Shown here piece by piece: positions 1 through 8,019 of a stretch of DNA of 64,000 nucleotides. A model generated the notes under the pieces. That model did no database searches. It saw only the letters and a list, made by a program, of their open reading frames with translations, and was not told the DNA's origin. Numbering within the stretch: position 1 is the first letter of the stretch; each line of letters starts with the position of its first letter. Source of the stretch: Methanolinea sp. (GTDB lineage Archaea > Halobacteriota > Methanomicrobia > Methanomicrobiales > Methanospirillaceae); assembly GCA_016699325.1 (NCBI GenBank), contig CP064971.1:1364001-1428000 (forward strand), read 5' to 3'. The translations under genes and the position numbers were made by a program.

Positions 1-31
1 TGGTTACACGCGGGAGCGTGGTTTTCCCGGA

Positions 32-937
32 CTATTCCTGTTCAAGCCACTTCCGGGCATCCCTGATTGCTGCCCGCTGCTCTTCCGTAACCTTCGGATA
101 CCGGAGATCAAGGGACTGGATGGCGGTCGAGATGATATCCGCGATGAGAGTTCTGGCCACCCACTTGTGATCAGCGGGAATCACGTACCACGGAGCCCAA
201 TCGGTGCTCGTGGCATGCAGCATATCCTCGTATGCTTTGATATATTCATCCCAGTACAAGCGCTCTTTTATGTCCGAGACCGTTAGCTTCCATAATTTCT
301 CATCATTTTTCATGCGGTCGATCAGCCGCTCCTTCTGCTCGCCTTTCGAGATGTGCAGATAGAATTTCAGGACCCGTGTGCCGTTCTGGGTCAGGTGACG
401 CTCGTACGCGTTGATATCCTCGTACCGCGCTCTCCAGAACTTTCTGTCCGGTTTATTCCCGGGAATCCGTTGCCTTTCGATGAGATCCGGGTGGACTTTC
501 ACCACCAGGACCTCTTCATAATAGGACCGGTTGAATACCCCGATTTCGCCACGGGCCGGCAGGTGCCTCCAGTATCGCCAGAGGAAATCGTGGTCGAGCT
601 CCTCATCACTCGGGGCTTTGAAGCTGGTCACCCGGCACCCCTGGGGATTCACACCCGACATCACGTGCCTGATTATCCCGTCCTTGCCAGAGGTGTCCAT
701 ACCCTGGAGGATGATGAGCACCGAGTAGCTATTACTTGCCCAGAGGAGTTCCTGGGCGGAATCGAGCTCCCTGCGGTTCTTTTCAAGAATTTCCAGCGCC
801 CGTTCCTTCACCACTTCTTTGCCAGCTGACTTGAGCTCTTCATCCTGGGACCACCCCGTACCGAATCGGTTCAGGTCCACTTTTTTTCCGGGGATGACCC
901 GGCACTTGTTGATGTATTTCTCCGGAATCATTTCCAT
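32..937 (-). CDS. ppk2: Polyphosphate kinase 2 (PPK2) family protein
   Basis: PPK2 enzymes move phosphate between polyphosphate and nucleotides in the cytoplasm. The 301-residue length fits a single-domain PPK2. A Walker A-type loop GMDTSGKDG lies at about residues 79-87. The conserved segment GVFNRSYYEEV (about 133-143) carries the second motif and the start of the lid, and WAPWYVIPADHKW near the C-terminus is typical of the family. The ATG is only 4 nt after the arcA stop, so it is the last gene of arcC-arcA-ppk2. Next to ATP-forming carbamate kinase it could bank ATP as polyphosphate or return phosphate to ADP; direction and nucleotide preference cannot be read from sequence. The stop codon lies inside the window, so the gene is complete. 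Confidence 0.93.
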   Translation of the reverse strand: MEMIPEKYINKCRVIPGKKVDLNRFGTGWSQDEELKSAGKEVVKERALEILEKNRRELDSAQELLWASNSYSVLIILQGMDTSGKDGIIRHVMSGVNPQGCRVTSFKAPSDEELDHDFLWRYWRHLPARGEIGVFNRSYYEEVLVVKVHPDLIERQRIPGNKPDRKFWRARYEDINAYERHLTQNGTRVLKFYLHISKGEQKERLIDRMKNDEKLWKLTVSDIKERLYWDEYIKAYEDMLHATSTDWAPWYVIPADHKWVARTLIADIISTAIQSLDLRYPKVTEEQRAAIRDARKWLEQE

Positions 938-941
938 TACC

Positions 942-2204
942 CTAGGCCGGATCGCGGAGCAGCGGGCAGGTCATGCAATGCCCGCCACCACGCCCGCGCC
1001 CGAGCTCCGATCCCTCGATTTCAAGTACCTCGATTCCAGCATTCCTGAAATTCCGGTTGGTGCAGGTGTTCCGGTTATACGCAATGACAACGCCCGGACG
1101 CAGCGCGACCACATTGTTACCGTCATCCCACTGCTCCCGTGCAGCCTGGTACTCATCGCCTCCGGTAGGGATTACCTCAAGCCTGTCAACTCCGAGTGCA
1201 TCGGTGACTGCAGCAATGAAACTCTCTTCTTTCTTCACGTTGAAGAGAGCGCGTTCATCCCCCGGCCTGATACTGTAGGCCTGCAGCTCGCCCACTACCT
1301 TCGGGAACACGGTGACGGTATCTACATCAAGCATGGTAAACACGGTATCAAGGTGCATGTGGGCCCGGTGCTGGCTCATCTGCGCAACGATTATCCGGTC
1401 GGCCGCGTTCTTCGCAAAGAGCCCTCGCGCCACCTGTTCGATCATGCGGGCCTGGGTCCGTTCGCTCATGCCGATCAGGACGGTACCGTTTCCGATGGGC
1501 ATGACATCTCCCCCTTCCAGCGATGACAAGCCGAAATTTTCGATATCGTATTTTCTGTAGTCCCCGGCCGGGGGGTACCAGTACTCGAAGACCCCATCCC
1601 GGAACATCGGATGGCCACGGTAAATGGCAGCGACGTTCAACACTTCGAGTCTCCGCACCGGCCAGAACATCGGGTTGAGGGTGACCCCGCTGTAGATCCA
1701 GCTGGAAGAGTCACGGGTAAAAATGGTATTGGGCAGCGGCGGGAGGATGAACGTATCCGGACCGGCAGCCGCCGCGGTGAGCGAGAACCGGGAAAGCCCC
1801 TCCATGTAGATGCACTCGAGCTCTCGGACGGTAAGCCCCCCGATGAGGTGACTTGCAAGGAGAGCAGGTTCCATGTCCATCAGGCAGATCCTGACCGCAT
1901 CAACTGCTGAAATCCCAACCGTCATCTCGTTCACGACCCGTGATAACAAACCTTTGCGCACCTCCAGGTCCGATGACAGTGCTTCGGCAAGCAGTTCCTG
2001 CAGGTAATAGACCTTCACCCCTTCGTCCTTCATGAGCCGGACAAAGGCATCGTGCTCTTCAATTGCACGGTCGACCCACAGGACATCGTCAAACAGGAAG
2101 TCGTCATGGTTGCCCGGAGTAAGCCTCCGCAGGCTGAGATCGGGCCGGTGGACCATTACCTTTCGAAGCCGGCCCACTTCCGAAAATGCTCCATAATCAG
2201 TCAT
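942..2204 (-). CDS. arcA: Arginine deiminase
   Basis: Hydrolyses arginine to citrulline and ammonia, first step of the arginine deiminase pathway. The 420-residue length is normal. The guanidino-modifying fold is marked by LEGGDVMPIG (active-site Glu/Asp region), HMHLDTVFTMLD (catalytic His) and a C-terminal GGGHCMTCP containing the nucleophile Cys at about residue 410. It starts 3 nt after arcC ends and is followed 4 nt later by ppk2, so one mRNA is likely. No catabolic ornithine carbamoyltransferase is in the window; a biosynthetic enzyme elsewhere may serve. The pathway is mainly bacterial and sporadic in archaea, so transfer is possible, though base composition resembles neighbouring genes. 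Confidence 0.95.
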   Translation of the reverse strand: MTDYGAFSEVGRLRKVMVHRPDLSLRRLTPGNHDDFLFDDVLWVDRAIEEHDAFVRLMKDEGVKVYYLQELLAEALSSDLEVRKGLLSRVVNEMTVGISAVDAVRICLMDMEPALLASHLIGGLTVRELECIYMEGLSRFSLTAAAAGPDTFILPPLPNTIFTRDSSSWIYSGVTLNPMFWPVRRLEVLNVAAIYRGHPMFRDGVFEYWYPPAGDYRKYDIENFGLSSLEGGDVMPIGNGTVLIGMSERTQARMIEQVARGLFAKNAADRIIVAQMSQHRAHMHLDTVFTMLDVDTVTVFPKVVGELQAYSIRPGDERALFNVKKEESFIAAVTDALGVDRLEVIPTGGDEYQAAREQWDDGNNVVALRPGVVIAYNRNTCTNRNFRNAGIEVLEIEGSELGRGRGGGHCMTCPLLRDPA

Positions 2205-2207
2205 TTC

Positions 2208-3128
2208 TCATGCCCGTTCTGAACGAACCTGGGTTCCTGCATCCCCGGCAACGAGTGCCAGGATATCCCCCAGTGCTCCGATTGCTGCCCGCTTTCCGGC
2301 CTCCTCCACAAACTGGCAGGCAGCTTCCACCTTTGGCCCCATCGAACCAGGCGCAAAGGAACGGTTCTTCAGTTCGGCCGGAGTTGTATCGCGAATCAAC
2401 CGGGCCGAGGGGGTATTCCAGTCGAGATAGACTCCATTTACATCGGTAGCCAATACGAGGACATCGGCACCGACATCCTTTGCAAGAAGGGCACTTGCAA
2501 GATCTTTGTCGATGACCGCTTCCACTCCTCCGAGAACCCGTTCCCTGCCTGGGAGGTACATCACCGGGATTCCCCCTCCACCGGCACAGATGACAACACT
2601 CCCCTTTTCAAGCAGCCACCGGATTGGCCGTGTCTCGAAGATTCGCTGTGGACGCGGAGAGGGTACCACTCTGCGCCATGCATCTCCATCCTGCCTGAAG
2701 GTCCATCCCTTCTCGCGGGCCATGCTGTCGGCATCGATCCTTGAATACCCCGGGCCGACGAACTTGGATGGATGCCTGAGTGCAGGATCTGCGGGGTCCA
2801 CCTCGACCATTGTCAGGAGCGTGGCCAATGGGACTTCAAAGGGGAGAAGGTTTCCCAGTTCCTGTTCGATCAGGTATCCGATCATTCCTTCGGTCTGAGC
2901 ATCGAGCACATCAAGGGGGTATGGTTCTACCTCCGAGTAACAGGCAGCCTGCAGGGCAAGGAGACCGACCTGCGGCCCGTTGCCATGCGAGAGGACAAGC
3001 TCATGGTCTGCTGCCAGGGGGGCCAGGGCGAGAGCAGCAGACTGAACATTCTCCCGCTGCCGCTCAGCGGTCATGGGCTCCCCCCGTTTCAGGAGGGCAT
3101 TTCCTCCAAGGGCCACTACTATCCGCAT
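2208..3128 (-). CDS. arcC: Carbamate kinase
   Basis: Transfers phosphate from carbamoyl phosphate to ADP, giving ATP in the arginine deiminase pathway (reversible). The N-terminal VVALGGNALLKRG motif of the amino-acid-kinase fold, the SHGNGPQVGLL segment and the ICAGGGGIPV nucleotide-binding segment are all present. I chose ATG 3128 (MRIVVALGG) over an in-frame GTG at 3140 because family members begin just before this strand. It leads the operon. A minus-strand TATA-like TTTAAATA sits at 3319-3312, which would give a leader of roughly 150 nt. Pairing with arcA argues for the catabolic role rather than carbamoyl-phosphate synthesis. Confidence 0.94.
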   Translation of the reverse strand: MRIVVALGGNALLKRGEPMTAERQRENVQSAALALAPLAADHELVLSHGNGPQVGLLALQAACYSEVEPYPLDVLDAQTEGMIGYLIEQELGNLLPFEVPLATLLTMVEVDPADPALRHPSKFVGPGYSRIDADSMAREKGWTFRQDGDAWRRVVPSPRPQRIFETRPIRWLLEKGSVVICAGGGGIPVMYLPGRERVLGGVEAVIDKDLASALLAKDVGADVLVLATDVNGVYLDWNTPSARLIRDTTPAELKNRSFAPGSMGPKVEAACQFVEEAGKRAAIGALGDILALVAGDAGTQVRSERA

Positions 3129-3140
3129 TGTACCTGTCAC

Positions 3141-3473
3141 TCCGCAAGCGTCGTTACTACCGTTGCCACCTTGGGATGCACCCTCTTCCCGGCTGGGTGG
3201 AACCCTGTAGAGGAAGGATGTACTGTTCGAGGTAAGTTATCCATCGGGCGGAATGTACAGGCAAGGACTTTCGGATACGTGGTTCTCATGATCAATCAGT
3301 ATGAAACGTGCTATTTAAACGAATGGGCAAGATGGAGAGGTTCTGGCAGATGATTGCGGTGTATGGCCTTTGACGATCAGCGGGTGTGCGTCCTGAGAGG
3401 TGTGGCAGAACTGGTCCTTATTCGTGATGTGCCGGTGAAAAAGGATCCCTTGCAGGATGCCGGAAGATCTTAT
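3141..3473. other. Intergenic region upstream of arcC
   Basis: No convincing gene seen. The clearest signal is the AT-rich TATTTAAA at 3312-3319. Read on the minus strand it is a plausible TATA box for the arc operon. Confidence 0.4.
3312..3319 (-). promoter_or_regulatory. Candidate TATA box of arcC-arcA-ppk2
   Basis: Minus-strand TTTAAATA in an otherwise GC-rich stretch. Predicted transcription start is near 3288, leaving a leader of about 150 nt before arcC. The octamer is near-palindromic, so direction is inferred only from the downstream operon. Confidence 0.35.
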
Positions 3474-3930
3474 TCAGATAATACGGACCGCGCCATGTTC
3501 GATGAGCGAAACTCCTATCTCCCGGACAGCCTGGTTTGCCGGTGCGCCCTGGGCCAACATGATATTGTAGCCGCTGATGCAGGCCTCGGTATTAATTGTC
3601 TGCCAGTTCCTTTGGGTGTTCCGGGCCCTTGCAATTGCTGCATCGCGGGCATCAGTGCTGGTAAACCCGATAACAAGGATCTGGGCCGCTGTTGCAGGGT
3701 CCATATCGTTGCACACCGGAGAGAGCTGGCAGAGGACAGCATCCTGTGCCCCCGGGGACGGCAGGATTCACCGCGCCGTATGAACAGATCTGGAGTCCTG
3801 CAGCGGCCGAAGCAGCCTGGACAAGTGCCGATGCCGTGCTAATCGAGGTATAGGTGCTTGTTTCAGGGATTGTCATCCGGACCAGGACAGGCATGATCCC
3901 CAGGAGACATACAATGAGAATGACTGTCAA
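3474..3930 (-). pseudogene. Frameshifted small exported or membrane-anchored protein
   Basis: Two overlapping minus-strand frames join into one plausible protein of about 150 residues. The first (from ATG 3930) starts with a hydrophobic signal or anchor segment, MTVILIVCLLGIMPVLV, and runs to AVNPAVPG. There a G5 run (CCCCC at about 3753-3757 on the plus strand) puts it out of frame. Dropping one G continues as AQDAVLCQLSPVCNDMDPAT and then the second frame to its stop at 3474. Both halves have coherent amphipathic composition. It resembles small secreted proteins with a single N-terminal helix; no family recognised. Either a real inactivating frameshift or a homopolymer sequencing error. Confidence 0.55.
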
Positions 3931-4056
3931 TCCTTTGCCGGGCTGTGATGGTTCGACTGGGTTTAATCACGGTGAAGCATACCTCGATGATTGCGTGAAA
4001 AACGATTATCATCTTTTCATCCCAATACTACGGATCGGAATCCCCAGGTCCCTGTC

Positions 4057-5016
4057 ATGGATGCCATTTCGGTAAAGAATCTGACAAAAAGGTTTTCTGA
4101 TCTCGTAGCGGTCGATAACGTGAGTTTTACCGTGCGTCCTGGAGAGGTCTTTGGGTACCTTGGTCCGAACGGCGCCGGGAAGACCACCACTATCCGCATC
4201 CTTACCGGGATAACGGCTCCCACCGGAGGATCTGCCAGTATCTTCGGACTCGATATTGTCAGTGATACCATCAGGGCACGCCGGCAGATGGGTATTGTTT
4301 ACGAGACCTCGAATGTCTATGATGATCTGACTGCGTGGCAGAACATAATGTTTGCCGGAGAACTCTACAACGTAGGAAAGCAGGAACGGGAGAAGAGGGG
4401 GAAGGAACTTCTTGAGATCTTCGGGTTATGGGAGAGGAGGGCAGGTCGGGTTCATGGATTTTCAAAGGGAATGAAACGACGGCTCACCCTGGCGATGGGA
4501 CTCATCAATGATCCAAAGCTCCTCTTTCTCGACGAACCAACTTCCGGTCTCGATGTGCAGAGCAACCTGATTATACGCGACGTACTTCACGACCTTACCA
4601 GCCGGGGAGTGACCGTCTTTCTCACCACCCATAACATCGAAGAGGCAAATGTCACCTGCGACCGTGTTGCCATCATCAACAAAGGCCGTATTGCGGCCAT
4701 TGATTCTCCGGAGCGATTGAAAAAGACCATTCAGAGTGTTCAATCTGTCGAGGTCGCCTTCGAGAAAGGAATTACCGCGGTTCTTCCCGATCTCCCCAAC
4801 CTACCCACGGTGAACGAGATACGAAAGGAAGGGGACAAGGTCAGGATCTACACCGATGACCCGACGACTCTCCTCGAGGAAATTATGGAATATGCCCGGG
4901 TCCATCGCAACCGGATAGTGAGTGCGACCACCAGGGGGCCGACTCTTGAGGATGTATTCATACACCTGACCGGCCTGGCAGCACAGGGCAGGGGAGGGGA
5001 CAGCGGTGATCGATGA
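4057..5016 (+). CDS. ABC-2 type exporter, ATP-binding subunit
   Basis: ATPase of a two-component exporter with the permease that overlaps its 3' end. Walker A GPNGAGKTT, signature FSKGMKRRLTLA, Walker B LLFLDEPTSGLD and the H-loop TTHNIEEA are all intact. The C-terminal 80 residues after the ATPase core resemble the regulatory tail of DrrA/CcmA-like proteins. I chose ATG 4057 (MDAISVKNLTKRF) because the longer frame from 3991 adds 22 residues with no family character. Likely exports a lipid, drug or peptide, or assembles surface material; substrate unknown. Confidence 0.92.
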   Translation: MDAISVKNLTKRFSDLVAVDNVSFTVRPGEVFGYLGPNGAGKTTTIRILTGITAPTGGSASIFGLDIVSDTIRARRQMGIVYETSNVYDDLTAWQNIMFAGELYNVGKQEREKRGKELLEIFGLWERRAGRVHGFSKGMKRRLTLAMGLINDPKLLFLDEPTSGLDVQSNLIIRDVLHDLTSRGVTVFLTTHNIEEANVTCDRVAIINKGRIAAIDSPERLKKTIQSVQSVEVAFEKGITAVLPDLPNLPTVNEIRKEGDKVRIYTDDPTTLLEEIMEYARVHRNRIVSATTRGPTLEDVFIHLTGLAAQGRGGDSGDR

Positions 5017-5764
5017 CCCGGACGGAAGTCAGGTGATGGCAGAGGTAAGGGCCTCATGGGCGATTGCAAAAAAGGACATGTTTATCTATTACCTCAGGCC
5101 CAGCATCATAGTTTCCGGCCTGCTCTTTCCCCTTTTTATGTTCCTGGCATTCGCATCAGGGAAAAACGTTCCCCTGGGTACTCTCATCCCGGGACTGATC
5201 TCAATTACCCTGCTCTTCTCCTCGTCGACCATTGAACCGGTGTCAATTCCAATAGAACGGCGGACAAAGACCTTTGAGCGGCTCATATCAGCACCGGTTT
5301 CTCTCCATGCAATCGTGTTTGGGGAGAGCCTCTCGGGGTTCATGTACAGCATCGGGATAGCGCTCGCCCCCCTTCTCATTGGAATCTTTGCGTTTGGTAC
5401 AGGAATCCCCTTCCCTTTACATCTCATCGCGGGAATGCTCCTGACTGCGTTATGTTTTTCGACGTTGGGCACCCTTTTCGCTGCTTATCCGACTGAAAAC
5501 CCCGGTGATATCATGTCGATGCTGAACCTGGTCCGTCTCCCCCTCATCTTTGTTTCCGGGACATTCATCCCACTTGACACCATGCCACCGGTTGGAAAGG
5601 CGATCTCATACCTCTCACCGCTCACGTATGGAAACGACCTCATCCAGGGATCGTACGGGCATCCCACCTATTTCAACCCTTTTTTTAATATAGCCATACT
5701 TATTTTCTTTTTCATTCTATTCCAGGTTATAGCCCACTGGTTGTTCACGAAGTTTAACGAGTGA
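5006..5764 (+). CDS. ABC-2 type exporter, permease subunit
   Basis: Integral membrane partner of the preceding ATPase, 252 residues with about six hydrophobic helices and the ABC-2 pattern: a cytoplasmic N-terminus, then paired helices, with LPLIFVSGTFIPLDTMP in the second half typical of this family. The predicted start is GTG 5006, 11 nt inside the ATPase gene and preceded by GGGGAGGGG as ribosome-binding site. An ATG at 5036 is the alternative. Cotranslation with the ATPase is likely. Confidence 0.9.
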   Translation: MIDDPDGSQVMAEVRASWAIAKKDMFIYYLRPSIIVSGLLFPLFMFLAFASGKNVPLGTLIPGLISITLLFSSSTIEPVSIPIERRTKTFERLISAPVSLHAIVFGESLSGFMYSIGIALAPLLIGIFAFGTGIPFPLHLIAGMLLTALCFSTLGTLFAAYPTENPGDIMSMLNLVRLPLIFVSGTFIPLDTMPPVGKAISYLSPLTYGNDLIQGSYGHPTYFNPFFNIAILIFFFILFQVIAHWLFTKFNE

Positions 5765-6111
5765 ATCGCAAATTTTCCGTGCCGGTGATTTATAATATTC
5801 GATTCATGACTCCTTATTCCGGCCGGAGAGTTCGGTATTGATAAAGATGGGAATGGGAAACCCCAACTGCACCGTTGCCAGAAGGTTCCGTTTCAAATGG
5901 TAAGACCGCTCCCGGATCATGGAATGGAAGACGAATTCCTGCACCCTGCGAAGTTTTACAGATCTTTCATTGGGATGGAATGGAAGGTCCGGTCCAGCTC
6001 ATCAGGTACCGGTACCGCTGCCTGCCACATACCTGACCGATAGGGATCGAAGTGGCTCTCTTCGAGTCAGAGAAGATGAATCCGATGCCAGGGGGTATTC
6101 GTAGACCGCTG
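5765..6111. other. Intergenic region between ABC exporter and MFS gene
   Basis: No supported gene. Short plus-strand frames here lack a start signal and good codon use. An AT-rich TTTATAATATTC occurs at about 5790-5801 and a perfect 12-bp palindrome, GGTACCGGTACC, at 6005-6016. The region separates convergent genes and may only hold terminators. Confidence 0.35.
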
Positions 6112-7308
6112 TCAATGGGTCTCCGTCTCATGCTTGAGGGTATTTGTGAGCCAGACAAATGCCCCCAGGGCTGTAACCTGCATGAGGACTGAATACCCAA
6201 CGAGGATACGGATATCCATTTCATAGAGCCATCCGAGCACCAGGCTACCGGTGAACCATGCCGCGCCATACAGGGTATTGAAGATCCCGTATACCGTTCC
6301 CCGTCTCTTTACTGAGGTGAGATCTGCAAGGGCAGCCCGCAGGATCGTCTCCTGCCCCCCCATCGATATGCCCCATAGTACCGCTCCCGCAAGGGCGAGA
6401 GAATAACTGCTGGAAAATGCAAGCAACACCACGAAGATATTCGCGAGCGGGATCACAAGAAGACCCCCCATGCCTCGCCGGTCATAGAACCTGCCGATAA
6501 GAAGGGCAAAAAGGGCATCTGCAGCCATCGCGATCGCATAGAAAACCGGGATTTGCGCCTCCGGGACAATCGATGCCGCCTTGTAATGGAATGCAATCAG
6601 TGGGAAGACCGCAAACCCTGCCATTGTGAAAGCCGTGAACGTCCCGTAGGGGAGCAGGAGACGGGGTATACGGTGCTGTTCCTTGATTACCATTCGAGAA
6701 GAAGACCCTTCAAACGATTCTGGGTCAGGAACCTTCCGGAATGCGATAGCAAGGGTTGCAACGAGCAGTAGAAAGGGAACCACGAGGAGGGCAAAACCGG
6801 TTTTATATCCTCCATATACCGCGATCGATGCGGCAAAGATAAGAGGTCCTGCCACCGCGCCGATCTGGTCCATTGCTTCGTGGATACCGAATCCCCAGCC
6901 CCGGCCGATGTTATGTGCGGCATACGAGAGGATCGTATCTTTCGCAGGAGAACGGATGCCTTTTCCCAATCGCTCGAGGACAAGGAGCAGGGCTGCGACT
7001 TCCCATGAGTTGGCAAAAACAAGGAGCGGTATTGCCCCGATCATGAGGTAGCCGGTGGTGACAAATGCCCAATATGATCGGGCCCGGTCGGAGAAAAATC
7101 CGGATACGATCCGTGACGTATACCCCAGGAATTCCCCAACCCCCGAGACAAGGGCTACCATAAACGCCGAGGCGCCAAGGGAGAGAAGGAACGGACCGGT
7201 CACGCTCCTGCCGCCTTCATAGACGATGTCACCAAGGAGGCTGACTACCCCCATGAGGATGATTAACTGGAGAGCCGCATTCCGCCTGAGCAGGGCTAGG
7301 GAGACCAT
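6112..7308 (-). CDS. Major facilitator superfamily transporter
   Basis: Polytopic membrane protein of about 398 residues with roughly twelve hydrophobic helices, including a charged cytoplasmic loop after TM2 (FFSDRARSYW) and the matching GRFYDRRGMGG loop in the second half, the usual A-motif positions of MFS proteins. I chose ATG 7308 (MVSLALLRRNAAL) because the preceding 25 residues of the open frame are polar and atypical. Single gene, convergent with the ABC exporter. Substrate cannot be inferred; drug or metabolite efflux is the usual role of this subgroup. Confidence 0.88.
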   Translation of the reverse strand: MVSLALLRRNAALQLIILMGVVSLLGDIVYEGGRSVTGPFLLSLGASAFMVALVSGVGEFLGYTSRIVSGFFSDRARSYWAFVTTGYLMIGAIPLLVFANSWEVAALLLVLERLGKGIRSPAKDTILSYAAHNIGRGWGFGIHEAMDQIGAVAGPLIFAASIAVYGGYKTGFALLVVPFLLLVATLAIAFRKVPDPESFEGSSSRMVIKEQHRIPRLLLPYGTFTAFTMAGFAVFPLIAFHYKAASIVPEAQIPVFYAIAMAADALFALLIGRFYDRRGMGGLLVIPLANIFVVLLAFSSSYSLALAGAVLWGISMGGQETILRAALADLTSVKRRGTVYGIFNTLYGAAWFTGSLVLGWLYEMDIRILVGYSVLMQVTALGAFVWLTNTLKHETETH

Positions 7309-7493
7309 GGTTTGATTACAGAATAGCTGGTTGCATTTTGCCTGTTTCAATACTTTGCCCATGAACACCCGTGTGAGAGCCACATGTATCCGGAACGTTT
7401 GGAATGGTAATACCAGGATAATTGAAGGGCGACTCCGGAAGCCAAGGTTTCACGGCCAACTGAGCCCGTATATATCTTATTTTCTCGAGGCCC

Positions 7494-7760
7494 GTGAAAC
7501 CGATAACCGGTTCCTGCCCGATTATCCGGGTGAACCCGGTGTACGGCGAGGTGAATCTCCTGGTCAGTCCGGAGATGGCCTGGTTATCCCCCCTGGAATA
7601 TCATTCGTTCACCAATGTCACCGCCGCCACATCGGACAGGGTGATCCGGGAGCAGTGCAACTTAGATCATTCCTCTCGGATTTTCAATGAAGACCGGGGA
7701 TTCACTGGATTTCCCCCAGGATCTCCATGTTTCGTGCTCATCAAATTCGTTGACAGTTAG
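7494..7760 (+). CDS. Possible small hypothetical protein
   Basis: A GTG-started frame of 88 codons (VKPITGSCPIIRVNPVYGEV...). Codon use in roughly the first 65 codons looks like real genes here, and a TATA-like GTATATATC at 7468-7476 stands just upstream. The spacing would fit a leaderless GTG at 7530 slightly better. The later part is less convincing. No family recognised; could be a decayed gene. Confidence 0.28.
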   Translation: MKPITGSCPIIRVNPVYGEVNLLVSPEMAWLSPLEYHSFTNVTAATSDRVIREQCNLDHSSRIFNEDRGFTGFPPGSPCFVLIKFVDS

Positions 7761-7939
7761 AGCGTTGACAGCCGGTCCGGCAACCTCTGCCGCCGCACCA
7801 ACCAGGGGACAAATGCACCAGCCCCGATAATTGCCCCGGTACTCGCTGCAGTGACCGAACACATACCCAGCATACGTTTTAACTCGGGAATTGACAGGTC
7901 ACTTTGTTCCAGGAATACATCAGGATAATGTGGATTTCT
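7757..7939 (-). pseudogene. Remnant of a small membrane protein
   Basis: The minus strand holds about 60 codons that read like the C-terminal end of a membrane protein: an acidic/amphipathic stretch (YPDVFLEQSDLSIPELKR) followed by a hydrophobic helix (ASTGAIIGAGAFVPWLVRR) and a basic tail. There is no good start upstream; a stop lies immediately before and the only ATGs are internal. Most likely a truncated relic, in a stretch that also holds a doubtful gene on the other strand. Confidence 0.27.
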
Positions 7940-8019
7940 GTCTCAAGGTTGCCTGGTTACCATGAGATTTAATCCAGGTAACAGGAAAGGGTGCCAGAAT
8001 GAAAAAAGTGATGTGAAAT

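Noticed and set aside
3354..3842. 162-codon plus-strand frame
   Set aside because: Antisense to the frameshifted exported protein; Cys- and Arg-rich shadow composition.
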